This document shows positions 1-5,537 of a DNA stretch of 7,994 nt, piece by piece (the stretch's first letter is position 1; each line of letters opens with the position of its first letter). The position numbers and the translations under genes were made by a program. Below the pieces are notes generated by a model. The model worked only from the letters and a program-made list of their open reading frames with translations, made no database searches and had not been told where the DNA came from. Location of the stretch: assembly GCA_004356335.1 (NCBI GenBank), contig SMXP01000004.1, positions 1 through 7,994 on the forward strand, read 5' to 3'. This DNA comes from Alphaproteobacteria bacterium. Lineage in GTDB: Bacteria; Pseudomonadota; Alphaproteobacteria; SMXP01.

Positions 1-45
<45 letters not shown>

Positions 46-85
46 CCGGACAATGAGAGGCGAGAAGAAGCCACCCCCATCGCCG

Positions 86-215
86 CTCTAGAGTGTTTCC
101 AGGAAAAGCATGCCCCGGCGAAGGCCGGGGTGGACCCGGTTTTCCGTCCGGAAACACGACAAAACAACAACTTAGGGTCAGGTTTTGATTCCATCAAAAC
201 CGGAAAGACCCTAAG
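86..215. repeat. Modular palindromic repeat, copy 1 (with nested GC palindrome)
   Basis: This 130-base element starts at CTCTAGAG (86-93) and ends in CCCTAAG. It matches 5288-5395 almost base for base apart from an extra block of about 22 bases. Module A pairs GTGTTTCC (93-100) with GGAAACAC (140-147). A spacer rich in AAAACAACAA follows. Module B (171-215) pairs TAGGGTC with GACCCTA and GGTTTTGAT with ATCAAAACC, giving a long hairpin. Read on the minus strand, after the RNase G-like gene, module B is followed by TTGTTGTTTTGT, so it could act as a weak intrinsic terminator (inference). The gap from 216 to 293 shows no gene. Confidence 0.9.
113..130. repeat. Nested GC-rich palindrome inside repeat copy 1
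   Basis: CCCCGGC (113-119) pairs with GCCGGGG (124-130) across a four-base loop GAAG. It sits in a block of about 22 bases (109-130) that the otherwise near-identical copy at 5288-5395 lacks, at the point that forms the tip of the module A hairpin. It therefore looks like a separate small palindromic element that entered, or was retained in, a larger one. Confidence 0.75.
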
Positions 216-293
216 CCTTGATTCCCGCGGCGCAGCGAGCGGTTATAGGTCAATTGCCAGATGCTGTCCACCATGGAGGCCGCCGGTTCCCGG

Positions 294-1814
294 TCAATTT
301 CTGGGCACCGCCACATCGTATCGGTCGCGCGGCCAATCGTCTTGCACATGGAGCGTCACATTGACGCCCAGGCGATCGCGCAGTTTGGTGTAAGCCCCAT
401 CACCCGGCCCGTCGAGCCAACGGGCCAGATCGGACCCTAGTTGAACGTCGATCGCCAGGCCGGGGGCCAAGCGGGCTTCCCGCTCGATCTGCCGGAACAG
501 CCGAGCCGCCGCATGTTGCCGCGTCGGTTGGCGGGCCGCCTGGCCGGTCGGCTCGGTCAGTCGGTCGACCAAGGAGTCGCGCACGCGCTTGCGCGTCAAC
601 TCAACCAGACCGAACACGGACATATCCGCCACCTGGTGGGGCGCGGGATCGGCCGCCAGGGCCGTACGCAATGCCTCGCTAACCTCCGCCATATGGGACG
701 CGTTTTGCATTTTGATGAAGTCGATCACGATCAGTCCGCCGATTTCGCGTAACCTGATTTGTTGGGCAATCTCCGGCACCGCCTCCAAATTGGCGTGGCG
801 GGCGGTGAAATCGAGGCCCGATTTATGGGCGTAAGACCCCGAATTCACATCGATGGCGGTCAATGCCTCGGTGGTTTCAATGGTGATCCAAGCCCCCGAC
901 GGCAGATCGGCGCGCGGGCACAAAGCGAGGTCGATTTGCCCGTCGAGTTCATACAGATCGAACGCGTTGGCGGTCTCGTCGTAAAACACCAATTTATCTT
1001 GGAGATCGGGCATGGCGGTCTCGGCCAAGACGCACAACCGATTGAAGGTCGCCCGGTCATCGATCACAACGCGCTGAGTCGCCGGCAAAACGAAATCGCG
1101 CAATACACGGTCTAAAGCATCGACCGGCGCGTCGAGTCGAACCGGTGGCGTGGCCAATGAGGCGCTTGCGGTCACGTCTTGCCAAAGGGCGGCCAAGTGT
1201 TCGGCGTCTTGGGCGAGCGCCGCCTCGTGCCGGCCGAGCGCCGCCGTGCGCACGATAAAACCGGGCTTGAAACCGAATTCGTTTTGGATCCGGCCACTCA
1301 AAGTCTCAGCCAATTCGGTCAACCGCCGCCGCTCCGTCTCGTCCTCGATACGGCGCGATACGGCGATGCGCGGCTGGGTCGGGGCCAACACAATATAGCG
1401 ACCGGGCAAGGTGATGGCGGCGCTGAGCCGCGGCCCTTTATCCTTCAAGGGTTCTTTGATGACCTGAACGACAACGTGCTCGCCTTCACACAGGCAGGCG
1501 TCGATCGGGACTTGCTCTTGGTGGTCCGCTTGGCCCTTTTGCTCGGCCAGGACTTGCGCGTCGCTCGTTGCAAGAAACCCGGTCACTTCCGGCGCAATGG
1601 TCACGAAAGCCGCGTCCACACCTTTGACTATTTTCGATACTTGGCCTAGAAAAATCCCGCCGAGCAGCGCGCTCTCCGGTTCGCCCGGTGGTGATGCCAA
1701 AATGAGCTCGATCAGTTTGCCGGACGACACCAACGCGATGCGCGTCTCCACAAGACTTACATTGATTAGAATTTCCTCCGGCCCTAAGGAAAATCTGTCG
1801 GCTCGATCAATCAT
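294..1814 (-). CDS. rng: Ribonuclease E/G family protein (RNase G-like)
   Basis: Endoribonuclease of the RNase E/G family, expected to cut single-stranded A/U-rich RNA in rRNA maturation and mRNA decay. From the ATG at 1814 it has 506 residues. An S1-like RNA-binding region covers about residues 50-140 (LGGIFLGQVSKIVKGVDAAF and later GEHVVVQVIKEP). The catalytic core has both metal-binding aspartates: D322 in ETTEALTAIDVNSG and D365 in REIGGLIVIDFIKM. GLVELTRKRVR follows, as in the family. Where relatives usually carry a zinc-link CPxCxGxG after 'TEP', this protein reads TEPTGQAARQP, with no cysteine. The RNase E scaffold tail is absent, so it is RNase G-sized. The start at 1814 overlaps the maf stop as ATGATTGA; a GTG at 1844 is possible but would overlap maf by 38 bases. 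No Shine-Dalgarno is visible, so coupling to maf is likely. Confidence 0.93.
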   Translation of the reverse strand: MIDRADRFSLGPEEILINVSLVETRIALVSSGKLIELILASPPGEPESALLGGIFLGQVSKIVKGVDAAFVTIAPEVTGFLATSDAQVLAEQKGQADHQEQVPIDACLCEGEHVVVQVIKEPLKDKGPRLSAAITLPGRYIVLAPTQPRIAVSRRIEDETERRRLTELAETLSGRIQNEFGFKPGFIVRTAALGRHEAALAQDAEHLAALWQDVTASASLATPPVRLDAPVDALDRVLRDFVLPATQRVVIDDRATFNRLCVLAETAMPDLQDKLVFYDETANAFDLYELDGQIDLALCPRADLPSGAWITIETTEALTAIDVNSGSYAHKSGLDFTARHANLEAVPEIAQQIRLREIGGLIVIDFIKMQNASHMAEVSEALRTALAADPAPHQVADMSVFGLVELTRKRVRDSLVDRLTEPTGQAARQPTRQHAAARLFRQIEREARLAPGLAIDVQLGSDLARWLDGPGDGAYTKLRDRLGVNVTLHVQDDWPRDRYDVAVPRN

Positions 1815-2415
1815 GTTTGCCAAATAATGGGTACCCGCACCCACTCAATAATTGCGCCACGTCAAACAGCGGCAATCCCACCACATTCGAATATGATCCG
1901 CTGACGGAACGAATGAATATCGCAGCCTTCCCCTGTATGGCATAGCCGCCTGCCTTACCCTGCCATTCGCCGCTTTCCAAATAGCCGGCAAGCTCTTGAT
2001 GCGACAATCGTTTAAACTTGACACGCGTTTCAGCCAATCGAAAATGGAGATTGGCCTGAGCATCCACCAATGCAACACCGGTGAAAACCATGTGCGATCG
2101 TCCGGACAACATGTCGAGGCATTGCCGCGCGGTCTCCACGTCAATCGGTTTTGGCAGAATGCGCCGACCACAGGCCACAATCGTATCCGCCGCAAGAATA
2201 TATGGGTGTGGACGAATTGACCTATGCCGTGACGCAACCATTTCGGCTTTTTGCTTAGCCAAACGCTTCACGTAGTCCCGCGGCAATTCCCTCTTGTTGG
2301 GAATTTCGTCGATCTCAGCCGGCTGCACGCGTGCCGGCACCACACCGATTTGCTCAAGCAAGGCCAGCCGTCGGGGGCTTTCACTTGCCAAGATGAGATG
2401 CGGCTGATCCGCCAT
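1807..2415 (-). CDS. maf: Maf family nucleotide pyrophosphatase (YhdE-like)
   Basis: Maf proteins hydrolyse nucleoside triphosphates to monophosphate and pyrophosphate in the cytoplasm; YhdE-type members act on dTTP, UTP and modified pyrimidine nucleotides. The 202-residue product has the family's motifs in order: LILASESPRR near the N-terminus, ILAADTIVACGR in the middle, GRSHMVFTGVALVD, and GKAGGYAIQGKAAIF followed by GSYSNVVGLPL near the C-terminus. The last two point to the YhdE rather than the YceF (m7GTP) branch, which is an inference from motif wording only. The start ATG at 2415 lies 12 bases after the infA stop and has no clear Shine-Dalgarno, so reinitiation after infA is plausible. 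Its last eight bases overlap the start of the RNase G-like gene. The infA-maf-rng order is usual in alphaproteobacteria. Confidence 0.95.
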   Translation of the reverse strand: MADQPHLILASESPRRLALLEQIGVVPARVQPAEIDEIPNKRELPRDYVKRLAKQKAEMVASRHRSIRPHPYILAADTIVACGRRILPKPIDVETARQCLDMLSGRSHMVFTGVALVDAQANLHFRLAETRVKFKRLSHQELAGYLESGEWQGKAGGYAIQGKAAIFIRSVSGSYSNVVGLPLFDVAQLLSGCGYPLFGKHD

Positions 2416-2427
2416 GACGGCTAGATT

Positions 2428-2646
2428 CTATTTGTAGCGATAGGTGATCCGGCCCTTCGTTAGATCGTAGGGCGTCATCTCGACGAGCACCTTATCGCCG
2501 GCCAGGACGCGAATTCTGTTCTTACGCATCTTGCCGGCCGTATGGGCAATGATCTCGTGGCCGTTTTCCAATTGAACACGGAACGTCGCATTGGGCAGAA
2601 GCTCCGATACAGTCCCTGGAAACTCAAGTAGTTCTTCCTTCGCCAT
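2428..2646 (-). CDS. infA: Translation initiation factor IF-1
   Basis: IF-1 binds the ribosomal A site on the 30S subunit during initiation with IF-2 and IF-3. The product is 72 residues, the family's usual length, and is a single S1/OB-fold domain: MAKEELLEFPGTVSELLPN, then FRVQLENGHEIIAHTAGKMRKNRIRVLAGDKV and a TPYDLTKGRITYRYK end, all typical. The frame is open upstream to 2700, but the start at 2646 is chosen because the family begins MAKE and a strong Shine-Dalgarno (AAAGGAG, five bases before the ATG) is present. This is the clearest ribosome binding site in the block, which fits high expression. A weak promoter candidate, TTGATT with a poor -10 CATTGT, lies between the repeat and the gene and is not reliable. 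Confidence 0.98.
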   Translation of the reverse strand: MAKEELLEFPGTVSELLPNATFRVQLENGHEIIAHTAGKMRKNRIRVLAGDKVLVEMTPYDLTKGRITYRYK

Positions 2647-2657
2647 TCCACTCCTTT
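2647..2657 (-). promoter_or_regulatory. Ribosome binding site of infA
   Basis: The minus strand reads AAAGGAGTGGA and then ATG at 2646. AAAGGAG is a near-perfect Shine-Dalgarno at good spacing and settles the infA start against upstream in-frame codons. Confidence 0.85.
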
Positions 2658-2701
2658 CCAAAATATGCCGGACAATGCAGAGGAAGACGAATAAAATCAA
2701 G

Positions 2702-2780
2702 CTTTAGAGCGTTTCAGGAAAAGTGGCCCCGGTTTTCCGTCCAAAAACGCGACCAAACCAGGAATCTAGAGCGTTTCCGG
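2702..2780. repeat. Palindromic repeat, copy 3 plus a second partial head
   Basis: 2702-2759 matches module A of the repeats at 86 and 5288: TTTAGAGCGTTTC, then GGAAAAGTGGCCCCGG, TTTTCCGTCC and AAAAACGCGACCAAAC. The outer arms GCGTTT and AAACGC pair. Module B is missing. Right after it, 2765-2780 (TCTAGAGCGTTTCCGG) repeats the head of the same element. The pair lies where the C-terminal half of a phosphatase gene would be expected, between its remnant and infA. Confidence 0.85.
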
Positions 2781-2946
2781 TGCCGATGAAACTACCAAAT
2801 CGAACGGCTCATTGGCCAAATTGCCGAATCGCTTGGACTGATGGCCGGTTAAATCGATCCCGATTTCGGCCATGACGGCGGCTGCGCAAGGGTTGATGCG
2901 ACCGATCCGAATTTGGCGGATCATGCAACCGCACGGGCAGGCTCAT
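2766..2946 (-). pseudogene. Remnant of low-molecular-weight protein-tyrosine phosphatase gene
   Basis: On the minus strand, the frame starting at 2942 encodes IRIGRINPCAAAVMAEIGI followed by DLTGHQSKRFGNLANEPFDL and VVSSAPETL, then TAG at 2768-2766. This matches the middle of the low-molecular-weight phosphatase/arsenate reductase-like family, where a GVRxGxxDPFAVAVMxEIGIDLSxHxPK stretch is followed by a SFDLIVxLSPE stretch. The catalytic N-terminal loop (CxxNxxRSP) is missing, and the C-terminal part with its DP acid is replaced by repeat sequence; the last codons (ETL and stop) are themselves repeat. An ATG at 2946 overlapping the UPF0262 stop may be the old start, now in another frame. Alphaproteobacteria often have an intact phosphatase gene at this spot, between UPF0262 and infA. 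Assignment is from memory of the family, without alignment. Confidence 0.75.
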
Positions 2947-3452
2947 CCTCTGATATGCAGCACACAGAGCAACGTGAAAAGCCGGCGTGCCGTGTCGAAA
3001 TCGGTTTCTACTTTTCCATTTAAGCGCTCTATCAACAGTTGCGAGCCCTCGTTGTGCAGCGCCCTGCGGCCCATGTCGATGGTTTCGATCTGTATCGGCG
3101 AAGCCCTCCTAATGGCGTCGTAATAACTTTCACACATTAAAAGGTAATCCTTGACAAGCCGGCGGAACGGCGACAGCGACAAGACGACTTGTCCAACGGC
3201 CCTATGGTTTTCTTGCCGGATATCAAATAACAACCGATTCTCGGCGGTGCTCAATCGCAAGACATAAGGACCGATGGGCGCGCCGACGGGAGCGAAGTAA
3301 TTGTCTTGCAAGAGATCGAATATGGCGACCTTACGTTCGTGCTCGATATCCGCATTGGTGTGAACGAGCGTTTGCTCATCCAGCAAGATGTCTATCAGCC
3401 GCGACTTGGATTTATCGTGTCCGACGGGTTTGTTTTGCTCTGAGTCTGCCAT
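2943..3452 (-). CDS. UPF0262 family protein, function unknown
   Basis: A 169-residue protein of the alphaproteobacterial UPF0262 family, whose function is not established. Recognisable stretches are NADIEHERKVAIFDLLQDN, GAPIGPYVLRLS, LSLSPFRRLVKDYLLMCESY, IETIDMGRRALHNEGSQ and the C-terminal KVETDFDTARRLFTLLC. There is no signal peptide or membrane segment, so a cytosolic protein is expected. The start at 3452 gives a length near the family norm, 46 bases after the hisD stop. The frame is open further upstream into hisD (to 3542, with a TTG at 3482), and no Shine-Dalgarno precedes 3452, so the start is uncertain; family similarity begins only a few residues further on. It follows hisD and precedes the phosphatase remnant, the usual order. 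Confidence 0.9.
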   Translation of the reverse strand: MADSEQNKPVGHDKSKSRLIDILLDEQTLVHTNADIEHERKVAIFDLLQDNYFAPVGAPIGPYVLRLSTAENRLLFDIRQENHRAVGQVVLSLSPFRRLVKDYLLMCESYYDAIRRASPIQIETIDMGRRALHNEGSQLLIERLNGKVETDFDTARRLFTLLCVLHIRG

Positions 3453-3498
3453 CGCTACGTCAAGTGATCGAGGCCTTATCAATCGACTCTGGGGCTCA

Positions 3499-4812
3499 TC
3501 ATCGGTTGAGACGAATGGATATGGAAAGAGCGTGCGCACCAAACCCCTCCGCCTCGGCCAGTGTCACCGCTGCGCCACCGATCATCGCCAAGCTATCCGC
3601 ATCACAGCGCACAATAGACGTCCGCTTCATAAAATCGAGAACGCCGAGCCCGGAAGCAAATCGCGCGCTGCGCGCCGTCGGCAAGACATGATTCGTCCCG
3701 GCGACATAATCGCCAATAGCTTCCGGCGTATAACGGCCTAGGAAGATAGCGCCCGCATTACGTACTTTTTCGGCGAATGCATCCGGATCGTTTAGGGCTA
3801 TTTCCAAATGTTCGGGCGCAATCGCGTCAACCAAGAGTGCCGCCTTATCCAAGTTCGGCACCAAGACGATGGCACCGAAATCGGTCCAACTCTGACCGGC
3901 AATATGGGCGCGATCCAACGTATGGAGATGGGCTTCAACGGCAGTTTCCACATCTTGCGCCATGCGGGAATCGTCGGTGATCAAAATCGATTGCGACGAC
4001 ACATCATGCTCCGCTTGGCTCAACAGGTCGGCGGCAATCCACGAAGCGTCATTATTGCCGTCGGCGACCACCACGATCTCCGACGGGCCGGCTATTAGGT
4101 CAATGCCGACCTTGCCAAAAACCTGTTTTTTGGCCGCCGCCACATAGGCATTGCCGGGACCGACAATCTTATCGACCTGCGGGATCGTGGCCGTACCGAA
4201 CGCCAGGGCACCAATCGCTTGGGCACCGCCGATGCGATAAACCTCATTTGCCCCTGCCCGTTTTGCCGCCGCCAGGACCAGCGGATTTATTTGGCCGCCG
4301 GGTGTCGGCACGACCATGACGATGCGGTCGACCCCGGCAATCTTTGCCGGAATGACATTCATAAGAACCGAGCTGGGATAACTTGCGGTGCCGCCCGGAA
4401 CATAAACACCGACCGATTTGATGGCGGTCCAACGGTGTCCAAGTTCCACGCCCGCTTGATCCGTAAAGCGTGCGTCTTCGGGAAACTGTCTTTGGTGATA
4501 CGCCTCAATTCGCGCGGCCGCCTGATTCAAGGCTGCTAAATCATCCGGCGCACATTGATCGGCAGCCCGTTCTATGTGCTCGGCGGGAATCCGTAACGCG
4601 TCAGGTGTCAATTCGATTTGATCGAACTTCCGGGTGAACTCTATGACGGCGTCATCCCCGCGCCGCTCGACATCGGCCAAAATGTCGGCGACCACCCCAT
4701 CGACGTCTTCAACAGCGTCTCGCTTCGATGTCAGGAGGCGATCGATCACAAGATCAATGTCTTCTTTATTTAGATCAAAGCGGCGCGCCGGCCATTTAGA
4801 TCCGTCACTCAT
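3499..4812 (-). CDS. hisD: Histidinol dehydrogenase
   Basis: HisD oxidises L-histidinol to L-histidinal and on to L-histidine with two NAD+, the last steps of histidine synthesis, as a zinc-dependent cytosolic dimer. The 437-residue product is of usual length and keeps the key residues: GGTASYPSSVLMN, VGPGNAYVAAAK, AGPSEIVVVAD, the zinc ligands Q266 and H269 in LLSQAEHDVSSQ, the catalytic pair E334-H335 in IAPEHLE, D368 in AIGDYVAGTNHVLPT, and H427 near the C-terminus. The start at 4812 is preferred to the ATG at 4824, because GAGG lies six bases before it and the start overlaps the DUF2948 stop as ATGAGTGA. No other histidine genes are in the window. Confidence 0.97.
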   Translation of the reverse strand: MSDGSKWPARRFDLNKEDIDLVIDRLLTSKRDAVEDVDGVVADILADVERRGDDAVIEFTRKFDQIELTPDALRIPAEHIERAADQCAPDDLAALNQAAARIEAYHQRQFPEDARFTDQAGVELGHRWTAIKSVGVYVPGGTASYPSSVLMNVIPAKIAGVDRIVMVVPTPGGQINPLVLAAAKRAGANEVYRIGGAQAIGALAFGTATIPQVDKIVGPGNAYVAAAKKQVFGKVGIDLIAGPSEIVVVADGNNDASWIAADLLSQAEHDVSSQSILITDDSRMAQDVETAVEAHLHTLDRAHIAGQSWTDFGAIVLVPNLDKAALLVDAIAPEHLEIALNDPDAFAEKVRNAGAIFLGRYTPEAIGDYVAGTNHVLPTARSARFASGLGVLDFMKRTSIVRCDADSLAMIGGAAVTLAEAEGFGAHALSISIRLNR

Positions 4813-5284
4813 CGAATACCTCATGCTGGGGCTTCTTCGTCGTCACCCAGGTCAGCCCTAAATCATCAAGAACCACATCCAAACATTCCACTTCAAGCCG
4901 GATAGCGCCACCGCCGCCGAAGACCAATGTCACCTCACCGGAGCCATCGTCCTTCCCGTCGAATTCAATGGCGAGAAGGCACAAAACCGCGTCTTGGCGA
5001 TCCTGGATAACATTATGTGACTTAACGCTCAGCACACCGTCAAAATGAATGCCCGTGCGCACCCGTTGGAATAATCTACTGCGGTTTTTCACGTCCTTCT
5101 TATGGGCCTTGTCGGGACTTGTTGTCTCCCATGCGAAGCGATTTACCACCGCGGCGAACCGTCGGCGTTTGGGCAAATAAGTGATATTGCCAACCCGCAC
5201 AAGGGCATCTTGCAGCGCCGCAGAGAGGACGGCCAGATCCTCCTTATCCCGAGCGATCAATTTAAGATTTCCTGCCACGGACAT
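4805..5284 (-). CDS. DUF2948 family protein, function unknown
   Basis: A 159-residue protein that I assign to DUF2948, a family I know mainly from alphaproteobacteria next to hisD and murA. Function is unknown. Visible features are LKLIARDKEDLAVLSAALQD near the N-terminus, then VGNITYLPKRRRFAAVVNRF, a middle part GIHFDGVLSVKSHNV, and an acidic C-terminal half with LVFGGGGAIRLEVECLDV. No signal peptide or membrane segment is seen. The frame extends to a GTG at 5338, but the extra 18 codons lie wholly in repeat copy 2, so the ATG at 5284 is chosen; AGAGG lies two bases before it. Its 3' end overlaps the hisD start by 8 bases, so the two are probably translated together. Confidence 0.88.
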   Translation of the reverse strand: MSVAGNLKLIARDKEDLAVLSAALQDALVRVGNITYLPKRRRFAAVVNRFAWETTSPDKAHKKDVKNRSRLFQRVRTGIHFDGVLSVKSHNVIQDRQDAVLCLLAIEFDGKDDGSGEVTLVFGGGGAIRLEVECLDVVLDDLGLTWVTTKKPQHEVFDE

Positions 5285-5292
5285 TGCCTCTA
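5285..5292 (-). promoter_or_regulatory. Ribosome binding site of DUF2948 gene, formed at repeat edge
   Basis: The minus strand reads AGAGG, CA, then ATG at 5284. The spacing is short but usable, and it supports the start at 5284. Most of AGAGG belongs to the CTCTAGAG end of the repeat, so the insertion of the repeat appears to have supplied the site. Confidence 0.5.
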
Positions 5293-5395
5293 GAGTGTTT
5301 CCAGGAAAAGTGGCCACCGGTTTTTCGTCCGGAAACACGATAAAACAACAACTTAGGGTCAGGTTTTGATTCTATCAAAACCGGAAAGACCCTAG
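5288..5395. repeat. Modular palindromic repeat, copy 2
   Basis: A 108-base element from CTCTAGAG (5288-5295) to ACCCTAG. Module A pairs GTGTTTCC (5295-5302) with GGAAACAC (5331-5338), with inner GAAAA/TTTTC pairing. AAAACAACAA follows, then module B (5352-5395), with outer arms TAGGGTC/GACCCTA and inner arms GGTTTTGAT/ATCAAAACC. It differs from copy 1 mainly by lacking the GC-rich block and by a few single bases. It lies between murA and the DUF2948 gene, so on the transcript it gives two hairpins just before the DUF2948 start. Module B followed by TTGTTGTTTT on the minus strand resembles a terminator for murA. Confidence 0.9.
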
Positions 5396-5434
5396 GCCCT
5401 ATCTAGCCGGCCGCCGCCTTTATGGTTGTCGCGT

Positions 5435-5457
5435 GGACGGGGCGCTTCGCCCCATCC
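5435..5457. terminator. GC-rich hairpin downstream of murA
   Basis: The minus strand reads GGATGGGGCG, AAG, CGCCCCGTCC: a ten-pair stem with one T-G wobble and a three-base loop, about 80 bases past the murA stop. No T-run follows on either strand, so it is a candidate for an RNA 3'-end stabiliser or a weak terminator rather than a standard intrinsic terminator. The rest of the gap (5396-5537) shows no gene. Confidence 0.4.
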
Positions 5458-5537
5458 TGCCACGATCGCCGACACCGATTCTATCAGAGCTTTTGTACCC
5501 CCTGGACCTGGGAATGCAAGGGCTTGGCAAGCCTAAT

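Noticed and set aside
48..75. Possible promoter directly before tRNA-Phe using CATTGT as -10
   Set aside because: It would place the transcription start inside the mature tRNA, and there is no -35.
247..299. Direct repeat GGTCAATT at 247-254 and 292-299
   Set aside because: Only eight bases, and one copy is simply the end of the RNase G-like gene; expected by chance.
130..393. 87-codon plus-strand frame
   Set aside because: It begins inside the palindromic repeat and runs antisense into the RNase G-like gene; no family resemblance or ribosome binding site.
2809..2946. 45-codon arginine-rich minus-strand frame starting with an ATG that overlaps the UPF0262 stop
   Set aside because: It is the neighbouring frame of the phosphatase remnant; its composition is explained by that, though its ATG may be the old start.
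5475..5500. Possible promoter for the DUF2948 gene with TAGAAT as -10
   Set aside because: No acceptable -35 lies 16-18 bases upstream on the minus strand, and the murA promoter could serve the gene.
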